In this document: positions 43,101 through 58,100 of the stretch, one piece after another
Layout: every line of letters begins with the position of its first letter
Position numbering within the stretch: position 1 is the stretch's first letter
DNA from: Echinarachnius parma
Taxonomy: Eukaryota; Echinodermata; Echinoidea; Clypeasteroida; Echinarachniidae
Direction: 5' to 3'
Assembly: GCA_037951105.1 (NCBI GenBank)
Contig: JBAMJV010001375.1
Span: forward strand, 1 to 64,000
DNA length: 64,000 nt
Notes under the pieces: model-generated
Told to the model about the DNA's origin: nothing
The model's input: only the letters and a program-made list of their open reading frames with translations
Databases searched by the model: none
Translations under genes and position numbers: made by a program

Positions 43101-46100
43101 CCATTCAAGACAATGATATTTCAAATGAACATACATAACATACATTCTCACTAGACCCCAGCCCAGGTATTTTTAGGACTAGTCCTGCTGGATGGGTTTA
43201 TAAACCAGCAACATGCAAAGACATCACATTTCATTGTGGTTTCACCCAGCTACATGTATGGAATCTACTGTCAGACCACACTATTATTGTGTGGAGAACA
43301 TACTGGGAACTATTATACTGTGGAGACTAAAATGGGACCATTGTCTATGTCCAGTGAATTACCATCTTCAGGTCTTCCACTTTCTTTTGTTACCAACCAG
43401 TTCTCAAGAGGTGGTTTAGGCACTTAGGATCAAAGGGAATTTGGCTGCAGAAATGGAGGGTCACAAAGGGATATCAAGGAGGTTTCACAATGGGAGAGGT
43501 ATATGCTTGGCTGGGCATAGAAATCTGCCATTTTGTTTGAGGGTATAGAACTAGAAGCTTGAGACACCATAATCAGGGCTCCACACCCGCCTTTTTAGTC
43601 AGTGGCCCGGTTGGGCCAGTGAAATAGTATCTTCCCCTTTTCTGGTGGCCCAAAAGAAAATTTACTGGCCCCAAAATTGTATTTCATGAGTAAGCTTTTT
43701 ACTTTTCAAAATATCACTCTTTCCTAATCAGACCTGTGATTACAGATGAAGCACGACATAAAAGAAAACAAGATTTTTTCATCTTGTCAATGTAGGGTTG
43801 AAAATCTGCTTGCCCGATCGGGCCACCAAAATATGACTTTTATACATTTTGCTGGCCCCAAGTGCAATTTCACTGGCCCCGGGCCAGCGGGCCACATGCC
43901 ATAATAATGTAATGTAGTCTATGAGATCCAAGAGATTACAATTCTGCGCTATGCAAATATATCCAGTATATATAGCCACCAACAATGGCTCTGCATAATA
44001 ATCAATCAACAAGCAAGACATATCATGTTCTATGTTATATCAAAATAGTAAGTTGCATTTGATTCTCTTCATTATGCAGTGATAAGTTGGGCTTTGCAAC
44101 TCAAAGTTGCGATTCAAAGTTGTATGCAACACCCCCAGAAGGTAGATTTATAAATATAATAAATTATTATATTATTAATTTCAGAAATTATGCACAGTAT
44201 GTAGATACATGTACCTAGTGTGAATACTTGTTTTATTGCATTCTTTTCATCCTTTCCCAGTGCTGCAGAAAATTGAAGATACAGTGTACAACATTAACAA
44301 AAGTGTTTCATTCATTTCATTATGAAATTCTAGAACTGAAACCAAATGCTTGTATGGAATAGCTTTCTGCAGATTATTTTCCACTTTCTGGCTTCTTCAA
44401 TGTGCATAATTTCAATACCTCCTCCAGATTATTCAATGCATTCATTGTATCATGGCGCAACCAAGTATGGTATACATGTACCTTACAGATTCTGTGAACA
44501 CAAATTTATGCTTGTTTTTTTTGTTTTTTTTGGGGGGGGGGGGGCAGACTATATTATGTTTCACTTATAAGCCTTCTCACGATTCTAAAATTCAATATCT
44601 CTACTCGATTATTCTCCAGATTCACTGTATTATAATGCAAACAACCATGGTATACCATTTTCTGTGAAAACAAATGCATGCATGCCTATAATGAATTTAT
44701 TGTACAAATTACATTGTATTCAACTTTTTAGCCTTCTCAATGCTTCTAAAATTCAATATCTCTAATCGATTATAATACTCTCTGTATTATATCGCAAACA
44801 ACCATGATATACCTTACACGTTCTGTGAAAAGAGATGTATGCCTGTGATTTATTAATTCTGCAAATTATTTTCCACTTTTTAGTTTGTCCAATGCAAGAA
44901 CTTACAATTCGATACCTCTACAGGCTCTATTAGATAATTAATTTAATTAATTGTATCATGCTGGAACCGACCATGGTATAACCTTACAGTTTCTGTGAAA
45001 ACAAAAATAAAAGAATCCTGTGAATTGGATCTTCTGCAAATTAAGATTATTTTCACTTTTTAGCTTTTCTCATGCATCTAAAATTCAATACACCTACTTG
45101 CACTCATGGTATGACAAGAACAACCATGGTATACCTTACAGTTTCTGTGAAAACAAATACATGCCGCCTGTGATTTGGTTCTTCTGCAAATAAGATTATT
45201 TTCACTTTTTAGCTTTTCTGATGCAATATATAATACAATTCAATACGCTAGATAATTCTTTGCATTCAGTATATTATGACGCAAATTCATGAAAACAACC
45301 ATTGTATACCTTATGTGTTTCTGTGGAAACAAATACGAACATATCATTTTCTTTAGAACAGACCGTCAATTGAGGGTTATGTTACTCTGCAACCCGATGA
45401 TACAAAAGAGTTCTTCTGTCAGCCATCGAGAACTCTTTCAACAAATCATGAATAATTCTGAATTTTTCGGGAGACTGAATTAGAGAGTGGGCAATACATG
45501 CATAATACATTCTCTGTTTGTGGCTACAGGTATTGTATTGCCGGTTCCAATTAACATACTGTGAGTTCCAGTGGCAATAGCTCTGCTACATTTCATACAC
45601 CAACAAAAAAATGTTTACCAGTAACCCCAACTTTAACACCGATTCTAATCCTAAACCATAACCAAACTAAATTCAATTTTATTTTGCAAGGAAAATGATT
45701 CCCAAAAATTACCAAATACAGTCAAACCTGTGTTAGCTAGTGACCACCTGTCTATAGATATGAACTTATGTACCTGCCTATAGTGGCCACCAAAAGTGTT
45801 CCCCTGCAAACACATTTGAAGCAATGTAATGGAACCTCTCTAGATAGAGGTTACTTGTCTACAGCTCCTATGCCACTAGTTTTGTATCCCCTCTGGAGGT
45901 GGTCACTATACACAGGTTTGACTGCACTGTACCTCTTTAAAAGAATGGTTACTCACCAGTGAAAGTACACGCCCAGGTTCCTCTCGGGAGGGAAGAATCT
46001 GTTCTCAATGAAATACAGCTGATTGTAGTACTCTAAGAGTAGCTCCACCCCTTCATCATTCCTCTTTGGTGTTCGTATCGACTGAAAAAGAATACAGAAA

Positions 46101-49100
46101 GATGCAAATTAAGGTTAGAAAAAAGGTTAGTTGGGAAAGATATGGGAAAGATATGAGAAAACTCTGATATCTTTGATATCTTCTCAATAACATTCAGCTG
46201 ATTGTACATGTAGTACTCCAAGAGTAGCTCCACCCCTTCATTATTTCTCTTTGGTGTTCGTATAGACTGAAAGGGTCACAAATATGGATAAATACGGTTA
46301 GAAATAAGGTTAGTTGGGGGAAATTAAATTGTAATGATTTATGTTTTTAATTTATAGAATAGTTGGTTCTCAATGAGTGCAGTACTCTAGTCTGAGCTTT
46401 ACACCTTGTTCATATCAACTGTAGATAAAGGTCACGAAGATGGAAAAATAAGGTTAGAAATAGGTTTAGTTTAGAGAAAATAAGAAAAGTGTAATAACTT
46501 TAGTGTCAAAGTTCTAGTAGAATTGGCTCTCAATAAAATCCAGCTGATTGTAATATTCTAGGAATACTCTCTTAATTTCTCTGTTGGTGTTCATATTGAC
46601 TATTAAAGAGACACATAAATGTATGTAGCGTTGGGAAAAATGCTCTATAGCTCGTCTTCAAAATTCAAATCCTCAAGGTTTTGTTATGACAGAAATGCTG
46701 AGTAAATACATGTATTGCCGAGCTCTCGTTTGTAGATCTTATAGTGTATACCAATACATTCTTGAAATGATAAGTATGTTTAAATGTGCCTATTATTCAA
46801 TTAACGGGAAATAAAAGACAAGTTTGTGTTTAAAAAAATAAAAATCAATACTAAAAACATACAACAATATAGCACCAAAACTGATCTACATACAGGACAT
46901 AAAACCAAATCATTTGCGCCTCAATAAATGATATTCGAAAATTAATTTGGGTCCCCATATAATGACAATTGAAAATGGATACTAGATAGGAAAATTATTC
47001 ATTTACTTTTCCACTCATATCTCAATCATTTGACAGATCATATATATATCTGACATCTCAAATGCAACCGCCATTGTAGCTTGTGTACAATGATAATGCA
47101 CTGTGAGCCAACACACCATCAATAACAATGCGCACCTGTACAGTGTACAGGTAGTGACTGTTCACTGACAAACGAACAGTGCATACGCATTGTCGGTTGT
47201 GACGTACAATGCCCATGATGGTACATGTACTACAATGGCCACGACGCAAGCCATTGTTATTAGCCACGCCGTAAACGTCAACAACAAAAGAAATGCTGCC
47301 CCCAGGCAAAAAGTCAGACTTTGATACCGGTAATTTATTGATGAAAAATGACATAGGACAGATAATCATATCAATTTGTAACAGCCATACATTGTTCTAG
47401 ATTTGTCTTTCATTTCAAACAAACAAATCAAGATATATATATATGCAGTTGACTCACTTTATGTGGGCTTGGTATTCTGTGAATCACACAGGATGGAGTA
47501 GCAATAAATACATGATACCCGATGTAACCTGTCATCACATGTGATTTCATGGTATTTCAATTACCAATATTATTTTATGATTTTGCCACATTAAATTGAC
47601 GAGAATTGGCACATGGTGCTCTTTTCAACAATACAGACTAAGTGCTTCAATTAGCAAACAAATTTGATCCAGATAAAAATATCCTGATGGCACTTTCCTA
47701 GATATTGTAATTGTAGGTGTGGCACGCTGTGAATACTTCCACCTTAAAGATCAATTGGGTATGGGGGGCTTTATATTGGTGGGGTGGGGGCTACATCCCT
47801 GTTAGGCTTGTGAGCCCCCATGCATTTGTTCACTGGTCTTCAAAATACCGTGAACTCTGGTCTTAGAAGGGGAATAAATGTTATCTCGAATTCAAATTGA
47901 CTCCAATGGATCCAGAGTTAAAATATTTGAAGAATTAGGTGTTATTGAATTTGAAATAAATTTTTATTTTCGAATTCAAGTCAGATTTATAATGGGTTAT
48001 TCAAGCTTCCACATTAATTTTTGTCAGTATACTTTGCCCATTCAGGCAAGTAAAGTCGTATATTATGAAATTTTACTTCAAGTCCCAATATGTTTCTTCT
48101 AGATGAGATTTATATGTATTCATGAAATAACATTGTTCTCTCTTAGTTGAACAATTATTTAGTTGCCCAATCGGGCAAGAAAACTAGACAATTTATGAAG
48201 TTTCACTTGCCCAGCACCAATTTGTACTTGTCTCGTGCAAGGGGACAAGTGCTAGTGTCGAGCCCTGGTTATATAAAGATAACTTTTACAATATTATAGA
48301 TGATGCTCACCTGTCTGAGTTCGAGGAATTCTTTGATTTCATTTTGATACATCTCCCCATCTCCGCTGTAATGCTCTAGGATGTAATCCTGCACAAGGAA
48401 TAGAAAATATATAATCAAATTACAATTATAAAAAACCTGTTTTATTTTAGACTTAAATTAATTGTTCTTTGTGTTTGTAACAAAATGTTCAAATTATAAT
48501 TAACGCATGTACACAGTAGTGACAGTACAGTATGTCTTATAAATGTAACACAAATCCTATTTAAGCCAAAGGATCTATTAATATTATATCTCCTAATTTA
48601 ATTACTTTTACCTTCGAGCAACCTATGGCTTCATACACTTCATTCATGCTTGCACAATAAATCTATACATAGTATTGCATTTACATAAAATTAAGCCCTT
48701 GACCACGGGAACCGAGTAGTTTGTGTACAAAGTCTATGGGTATTTCATAAACTCGTAGGTAAACGGGTTGAGAGACATTTGATGTTATTTCGATCATCAC
48801 TTGTACAATGTAAGTATTTTGTAGCATAAGGCCTATTTATGTTCATGTTTTATATGTCCAATCATTGTAACACATGTATTTTATGCGCACATTTGCAACT
48901 CAATGTTTGCAAAAAAACAACATAAACAACACACCATGAGCCACAAATGTTACCATACCCAGCATGCATTAATGCGTGGTTTGACTATTGATGATCAAAT
49001 TCACGTCAATATCGATTTTGCTTCCAACGTACGTACGCCATTCTATTTGTTCATGTTCAATGTTATAAAACACTGCCTGGCCCACTGTCCATAGCAAGGT

Positions 49101-52100
49101 CGAGAGAAAAGAAGAAAACTGACCTTGCGCATATAACATATTGTATGTCTGCACGTGTGTGTAAATAAAATATGACTACAGTACAATGTGTGGGAATATG
49201 AATTTACATTCTTAAGGTCGATTAAATTCTTCTTACGATTCATTGACGCTAGCTACATTGTATAGACAGCAGTGTGTTATCTACATTTTAAGTATTATGT
49301 AATCTATTATATTAATACGGTAAGCTTCAACCCCCCAAAATGGTTCCCACTCGAGATATCCTCACCCCGAGGATTCGGCGACTTCCCGACCGTCGCGATC
49401 GAAGGATATACTTTTTGCGGAGGACAATAAGGCATTCCCGAGTCGCTCCCGCCCCGTGGTCGTCGTCCAGATCGAAGAAAAGGGAAAGTCAGCAATGTCA
49501 ATTGCCCGTTTAAGACGCCGAGCATTGACTAACGATTTATCGCCGTAAAAGTATTTGTAAGAATATAAATTGGAGTAGATAAAACAAATAATATATCGAG
49601 AAACTATTTTAGATATAACACGTTACGAAACTACCCAGGTTTTGATAAATATCAATATTTATATTACGCGGATGGTATGGTAATGATCGCTATTGCCGAT
49701 TGGCATCGTGTTTGTAAGTGCATAGACGACAAAATGCGACAACTTCAATTTAGCTGCGGTTATACAACGCGCGATGGCTGTACAGCCGTGTATACACGTC
49801 GCGCAGTCATCTAATTACCCCACCGAACCGTAGTTTATTTGCATAGCTCACTGACCTGCTGACCATCGTCTCTGGTCACTATCTCATTCGCCCTACCGTA
49901 CACGATACTATAATTGCGCCAGCTTGTGGTAAGATGTATTAAGTCAGCCACGAAGCTACCATGCAGTACCAGAGGAGACGCCGAGGGGGTGGGGGGGGGG
50001 GGGTGGGGGTAGAATGGACGGGGGAGGTATCTGCTCATTTATTATGCAATGCATGTGTAGACGGCTCCTATTCCTTTCAAAGGAATATATCATCGGGTTT
50101 CACAAGAATATGAAAAAATGTATACGCGGGAGAACTTAGTTTGGATATGAATTGTTTAGGGGACACGACGGGTTATGTGTCATGCAGGCAATTTGAGACA
50201 CGGGGGGGGGGGGGGGGGGGGGCAGCGGCGAAGCTAGAAAGAACACGAACATAGTGTACTGTATCTAATTTGATACAAGCGGAACAAATTATCGGGGGTG
50301 CGGGTAGAATGGATGGGGGAAGTATCTGCTCATGTAGCATGCAAATGCATGTATAGACAGCTACTATTCCTTTCAAGAATATGAACAAAAGTATACGCGG
50401 GAGAACGTAGTTTATGAAATGAAACGTGTAGGGGACACGACGGGTTATTTGTCATTCAGGCAATTGGAGCCGCTGGGGGGGGGGGGGGGGGGGAGCGGCG
50501 AAGCTACTTTATTAGCAAGAACACGAACATATATTATTGTATCTATTTTAATACAAGTGGAACAAATTATAGATCATATGAAATATGGGGGATAACTGAA
50601 TAACTTTGCGTGGATACTAAACCATCATGATTTTGTTATACATTGGTCGGATGTATCGTTGGACGGGGCCCCAACGGGTTGTTGGGTGGGATTGAATCGC
50701 CCGAGTCTATTTTGTCTTATTATTTAAATGACTGTGGGATATTTAGTAAAGTTTTAAAGTGTCGTTATGTCATCATCGTCTTTCTCTTACAAAAACCCGC
50801 GGATTTCCGCGGGTACAGCTAGTTTATGTTTAATATTGTTATGATTACACAGTTTCTACAGCCTACAGTTAGTTTCCATGCCAAGGTTGCCTAGCAACTA
50901 ATTATGTTATCGGAAACATGTGTACACATCAGTGGGCTGATCATATTGGCAGTAATAACAACGCTGCCATTGTATGAGTAGTGATTAGTCTTAATGAGAA
51001 AGGATTATATTGCATGCAATACATTGCATGTACAATATCAAATATAAAATTCTGCTGAACGAATACTTTATGTAAATATGCTCTATAAGTATAGGCATAG
51101 GTCTATGTCATTGTTATTGAATTCAGCCATTCTTCTTTTTTTTTGTACAATGCTGTGATTTATATCATTATTATTACTGCTCAATTTTCTTTGTTCATTA
51201 TTTATAATATCATTCCATAGTAATTTATATTACAAAGAGATGTCATATCTAACAGAATCTGTAAGTACAAGCATGATGTCTAGTTTCTTGGTCTATTTCA
51301 TTTCATTTTCATCTATTCAAAAATAGCTTTACACAATAACATTAATAAGTATCGAATGATATCTATGAAAAAACATAGAAAACAGAATACTCACTGTAAA
51401 TACGAGCCTGAGGTCAAGTTTCTTTGTCTCTTTGAGTCCAAGTGGAATAAGTGGGACGCTACGCATATAACTGTCATTCTGATAGGCCTCTACATCACTG
51501 TTCAGTTCTGCCAGCTCCTCCTTCAGTAATTGGAGGTTCGAGTTGACGAAGCTGAGCTCCAAAGCCACTTGCTCCTTTAATTTACGATTCGTTGCCGCTC
51601 TGTAGAAGAAAATAAAGATGGGGAATTTGTTAGTCCCTAGATTACAAATTAAAGTTTTGAACATTCCCTAAATCTGGTATGCCTCTTCAATACATATCTG
51701 TTCAGTTCTGCTAATTCTTCCTTCAATAACTGGAGGTTCGAGTTGACAAAGCTTAGCTCCAAAGCTCCAAAGAAGAAAATAAAGAGGAATTTGTTAGTCT
51801 CTAGATAATAAATTAAAGTTTTGAACATTCCCTAAATCTGGTATGCCTCTACAATACATCAATGTTCAGTTCTGCTAGTTATTCCTTCAAAAACTGTCCA
51901 GCTTAAAGGTGACAAAGCTTAGCTCCAAGGCAACTTATTCCTTTAATTAATTTACAATTTTTGCCACTCTGTAGGCGACAATGAATTCCCTAGTCTCTGA
52001 AATAAAATGCAACCATATACTGTATATTGGAATATTCCCTAACTCTGGTATGCCTCCACTGTGCAGGGGGTGTATTCTGAAAACGATTTTAAGCTAAAAT

Positions 52101-55100
52101 TTATTTTATCTACACGTACGTCACTGAAATATTTGTTGCCAAATCGCTATTCTGAACCTGTACTTAAGGAATAGCGATTTGCTAAAATATATTTTAGTGA
52201 CGTAGATATGACGTAGAATAGATACAATAAATTTTAACTAAAAATCTTTTTTCAGAATACACCCCCAGTTAGTGCTGTTATCCGATCCGAGACGAGAAGG
52301 GATTCCCGGCGATTATGGCCTTCAAACCGGGAAACGAGCGGTCCGAGAATTGGCCCTTTGTTTGTATAATTCTCGGTTTTGGCAACAAATTTTCTCCAGT
52401 AATAATAACAAATCTGTATACTGGTACATATAAGAAAAAAATGGGATTGGCTCAAGTAAACTGCAGTAGTTATGACAGATTTACGACCTGTGGCTGTGAC
52501 CAGTGGCAGAGAAGGTCACAATGTTTAAACAGGTTGAGCCTTGAAGTCAATTACCTGAATTTGTGTAGAGCTATACAAAGGGTTTAAGGGGAATGCCCCC
52601 CACCTGTTGGAAAGCTTACCCCAACCTTTGAATATACTTTTTTAACTTTTTATCTTGACTCCCACAAAGATATATTGAGAACTTGCTTTTCCTGTGTATG
52701 CTTTATTGAACATAACTCAAAAACAAACCACATAACTCTGCCCCAAACACTGGCACACCCCCAAAAATAAATTACCCCAATGCTGCCTCCCATTTTTTTT
52801 AGATAACAAACTTTTCAACAATGTGTTTCTTGTAGTCATAAAAAATTCGCCCAAACATGATCTTACACACATGGCCCTGAGTTCACATTTGGTTGTGAGT
52901 TTGGTATGATATGCATGTCCACTGAACCTGGGCTAATGTATGGTATGTCTCCTCATAACTTCCAACATAAGCAATTGTGTGTGCATGGGTACAGGCAGTT
53001 TTTTGCTCATACACAAGGGAACCGGGACGATCCGGGATCCCGTTAATAATTTTGTAATTCTACCAAGCCGGGTTCGAGACGGGATATTTTGTTTACCTAA
53101 CAGCCTTACCCCCAGTTCTTCTAGTTCTTCCTTCAATAACTAGTTGGAGGTTTGAGTGTTGAGTTTGAGCTCAGCTCCAAATCAACCTACATGTACATGT
53201 ACAGTATTATTTCATTTTTGTATGGTTTGTTGGATTTCATGTCTCTGTCTCTGATATTTCTTAGATTTTACAAATTTGTATCTTGATAAACAGATTTATA
53301 AAGCAAATAATTGGAAGTATATTTACAAAACATCTCACTACTTAATTTTGTTCTTTTAGAGTATTAAAGATTATTTCAGGGTTATACTGGAATTTTGTTA
53401 GGTTGCACTAACGTAGTAATTGTGGCCCCCAACATGGTTAACAAGTAGTACTTCAAAGCCTTCCTTAATGATAAAAACATTAGATTTGTTATTTTTTTAT
53501 ATATTTTTTTTTTATAAGATAAGATCAAGAAGGTTGTTAAGTCAATTTTTGGCAAAATTAAGTTCTACATACATCTATATAAACAATCTTGTAGACCAAT
53601 TTTCTGATAATATTTCAGATTTTGTGAATATTAATCAAAATTGAAGAGCAATAATATACATTTGGTTTATCATGGCTCCCAAACATTAACAAATATCTCT
53701 GTTCTACAAAATTGACCTATAAAAATAGCTGGGGTAAAATTAGTGCCCGTTCTCTTTCTTAACCTATGGCATGTACATGTACATGAAGTAAGTATGTACA
53801 GATATGGGGAATTCAAGGAAACCAAGGCTGTGTAATTGTTTGTTCAAGGGAGTTGCCAAGTTTGAACAAACAAAATTGTTCAATTATTGACATAACCTCC
53901 ACCAGTTGGTCTCCAAATTAATCATGGATGATAAACCAAGCGGCTCTAAGCCCATCTTTCCGAATGTATGAAATTAATATTTATAAATTCACACTTTTTT
54001 TCTTGTTGGCTACATGTAAGTGTATGTGTGGGAATCCCGTGTCGTGTTGGTACTAGAGCATAGAGCATAATTTATATCAACAAACGCAAGAAAAAATAAT
54101 TTGGATAACAAAAACAAACAATGACTTTTAATGAGCACAAGTAGCTTATCATTCTAATATATAAGAATTTTCTTAAGAGTCATGCATGTAAAAAAAAAAT
54201 TTCAAGGGTATAATCTGAAATTAATTTGAAGGTAAAGTAAACTATGATACCAAAAAACTGAACTACAATGAGATCGGAAAAATAAAAACTAGTTACTTTA
54301 TCATCACTCTGATCATCAGTACAGGACAGTACTGTAGGTCTCTAGTACCTCCTTGGTCTGTGTACAGGACAGTAGGTCTGGCATGTGATATGTATACATA
54401 AAGATCTTGTACATGTTTGCATTAATTACCCTCGTAACACAAATTGTGGTTTACTTTGGGGTCAATTCAACTTGGACATTAGAAAAGAGTCTACAGTTTG
54501 ACAGATTTATGCAGACAGCGTTGCTGGTCAAATATTTGGACTCAAGTCTCAAGATTTGCATTCTTAACCTTAAAGGACATCCTACAAGTTCACATACATT
54601 ATACTAAAGTAATTTTCCACTAAAAAAGGAATACAGAATGTACACTGTGTACTGTGTAATGAAGGTCTATACAGATCTATACAAGCTCTGATTCTGAAGT
54701 CTTAATTTACTATTTGTTTTATTTTCTCAATTTTGAAGCATACAGAAAATAAATCTCATGCCCTATATTTGCCCTTCCCCTTTTTCACCTGAAATTATCT
54801 TCATTACTTGCTGAATAAATTTTCCTGAGCTTATTAAAGAAAACTGTTCTACTAAAAAATAACCTTGAAATAAAGGAGCTGGAAATCTAAACTCCTTGCT
54901 TTTAAAACCCTTTCAGGACTGGTACAGAAAATACTTGTACTCAGTCTTTGGAGAATGCATATCAACACTGTACATGTACCCTCTTGAATTGGGTTATAAT
55001 CTTTGCAAAAAGTGCAAAAATCTCCTCTTGATACCCATCTCCTAATACTCTCCATTTTTCAGTCTCATTTTGATTCTAAGATAGGTACCTATAGTATTAG

Positions 55101-58100
55101 GGTGGGGGAAGAGTGGTCAATCAGCGACAAATCCCCACTGATAATCAAATTTCCTCCAATCTATTTAATGACCCCTTAAATGAGTTGGCCCATCTATGAA
55201 TGATGCAGATTTATATAATGCTCGTTTTCGGTAGACCTATCCTTAGACCTCCATACCTCTACTAACTACTTGCAATGTAGGAACTAGGAGGGTATTTAAT
55301 TCATTTGGGAGATTTGGGGGATTATGTTAAGTGGGCAATATTGGAGTTGAACAGCTCCGCTAAGCTCCCCCGTCAGTGTCAGTGTCAGTGTAGGAGATTT
55401 CATATCATAATTCTGGGTACGAGCAATTCCCCCAGCAGAGTTGACTCATCCGTCTTAGGGTTACGATTAAATTGATTGATGTGCGGGTGGGCGAGGGTGG
55501 TAATGAGAGACAGCATGGCAGGGCTCTATAAACCCACTTGCCGATGCCTGGGGCTAGTAATAAAATAATGGACAGGCAAGTAAAACAAAATCAAAGCCAC
55601 TTGCCCGATGTCAAAAAAACCAACCAGACTTATTTGGTTTCAAGACAAGTTGTGAATGCAATTACTTTATCCTTGGAATAGAAATTGTGATGATTTTTTT
55701 CTTCGTAATATCTAATAATCTACAACCAACTAATTGTGCATTCACTCCAAGTGTGAATGTATGATTTAAACATGCAACTATGTAAATAAACAATTGACAA
55801 GCTCAATGGTTTCTGAAAACCAGTCTTTAGGCAAGTGTATTTTGCTATCAGGTGAGTAAATATAAGATTCACTTGCCCACCAGGGCAAGCAAAAATTATA
55901 TATTCCTTGTAGCTCTAGCCCTGGAGTGGAGCATCTATAGAGATACTTCATTACCCAAGCCCAAGAAGATTGACTCAGCACTGATACCCTGGGGATTATC
56001 AGAGAACCACCCAGGGGAAGACCTGCCGGAAATGATGCAAATTAATCAAATCATTTGACGGAAATCCTACAACCTGATCAAATCATCTCTAATTCCGTAT
56101 AAAAAAAGCCTTATTCAATTATCCGCGTGGCTGTGCATTAATTTATGGCTCCTCACAGGAAGAAGATGACAAGAACATTTTGAAAAAACATGCTTGGCTC
56201 TTTTCCCCCTTGCTCCAGGTCATGAAAAAGCGTAGTACGAATTATGTCCCGATTTCATCACTTGAAGACTTGAACTGTTTTCAAAGGTCATTCAAATTCA
56301 TTGCTTATTCCCATGATGCTTAAAGTCATACCTGTAAAGTGTCCAAATCCACGAAAATTACTTGGAGCTTCCTCGTTTCTCTTCTACCGTGTTGTTTAGC
56401 TTATGGTAAAAGAAGAATATAATAGGGTTTGATTTTTTCAAATTTCCCTTTAGTATGAAGATAATTATCATTAAAATCTTTTATTTCAATCATGTTGATT
56501 AACGCTATTGATAAAAAGTACAATTGTCCTAGCTGAGAACGTCCGCATGCAGCACCGTGAGAACATTCCGGAGATTGAACTTTGAGCCGAGCGAGTGCAA
56601 ATTCCATGAATTATGTACTACGTGTGTAAACAGGGTGCGAATATCTCAAACGGATCATTCATTACTGCGACAAATGTATGGCAGACCATCAGTATTCGGT
56701 GATAAAATATGAACTCAATATTCGTTTTTTTCACTAGGTAAACAGTGTTCGTTTTCTTTCAAACTTTCACAAATCTTTCAATTGTATTTTACAATGATAT
56801 TGATATAGGATTGAAGTCTCAAATGTCATTTTGTGCAATATCTGACACTTTACAGGTATCACTTTAATTGCTTATAAATATTCCAGCAGTAAAGTTTATT
56901 TTTCGGGAGCTACTTTTCAAACTTGCCTGCATGAAAATAACAATCCAAAATTTGATTTGCATTGAACTCTATAGATGCAATTTTCTGGGGCTCTTTAATG
57001 CTTTTCCTGGGCTCTTTTTTGGCATTTCAGCGTTTTCGGGGGCGAATTCGCCCCTAGCCCCCATGTATTTTGTTCACTGTATTCCAGCTTTCTATAGTCC
57101 AGCGCTGTACTTTCACTTCAGTTTTGTATTGTTTTCTTTTTTTAACTTCAAAAGGTGAACAATACTTCCAGATTGGATTTAATAAAAATCCATGGTGAGA
57201 CATGCATGTAAAAACCTTGAAATGGACAAATCATATTTCCTATCATCTAAAGGCAAACCAGATCCTATAATCCAGTAGTTGATGTCATAACAATAAACCA
57301 TGAAATGTGCCAAACTCCCACATGCATGGCTTTTCAATCATCAATCCACATAATCTGTCAAGTGTCAAAAGGAAACGAAACTTTGAAAGTACCACTTTCT
57401 GACCTGCATTTACAGTACTTTTTACAATTAATATGGGATATGACATTTGTGTCCTTGAAAGAGAACTTTTTTTGTACAGAGTACAGTCCACCTTGACCAC
57501 ATTTAATGCTTACTAAGAGGGTAGACCTTGAAATTGACAATGTTGTTGCTGTGTAAAATGAGCTTACGTAGATTGCGGTGGGTTGTATCACTGTATGTAT
57601 CATGTTTTTTAAAAATAAAGTTTTTGAATTCTAACTATAAACAAAATAAAGTAAAATGATGGAATTAATTTGATGGACTTCTATAAGGTATTGTCTCCCC
57701 TGACTACCCCTGACCATTATAAAATGGGGGAAAAGATTGAACAATATTTATGTAACACCCATGTAGGAACCCCTCAATGGTTGATAATGTGTTAATTAAC
57801 TGTTTTATAAGGCAGGAGCATTCACATTAATATTTTTGTAACATTGGGAATAAGTTTAAGTTCTACTGTAGCTTCTAGTTAATTGAGACAAATAGTCCAT
57901 GATTGAATCGTACAGGAAATGAGTAGACAATGGATTTATTTGGCTTTTATTTTAGTCAAGTGTAACTCCTAGTTCTATGTTGTTAAGCCGCTATTAGGGA
58001 TTGTTTGGATTACTTTAATGACCCAAGGAGACTTTATAGATTATTGGACAAAGAATAATTAAGCTTTTTATTTAGCACCAGGGGTCACTGCCAGTCAGGG

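Noticed and set aside
47058..47369. 103-codon minus-strand frame with repeated ACAGTG/CACTGT motifs
   Set aside because: No domain, splice support or clear inverted-repeat ends; probably chance in a slightly CpG-richer stretch.
53000..53095. Possible tRNA-like B box (GGGTTCGAGACGGG)
   Set aside because: No A box at the right distance and no cloverleaf could be drawn.
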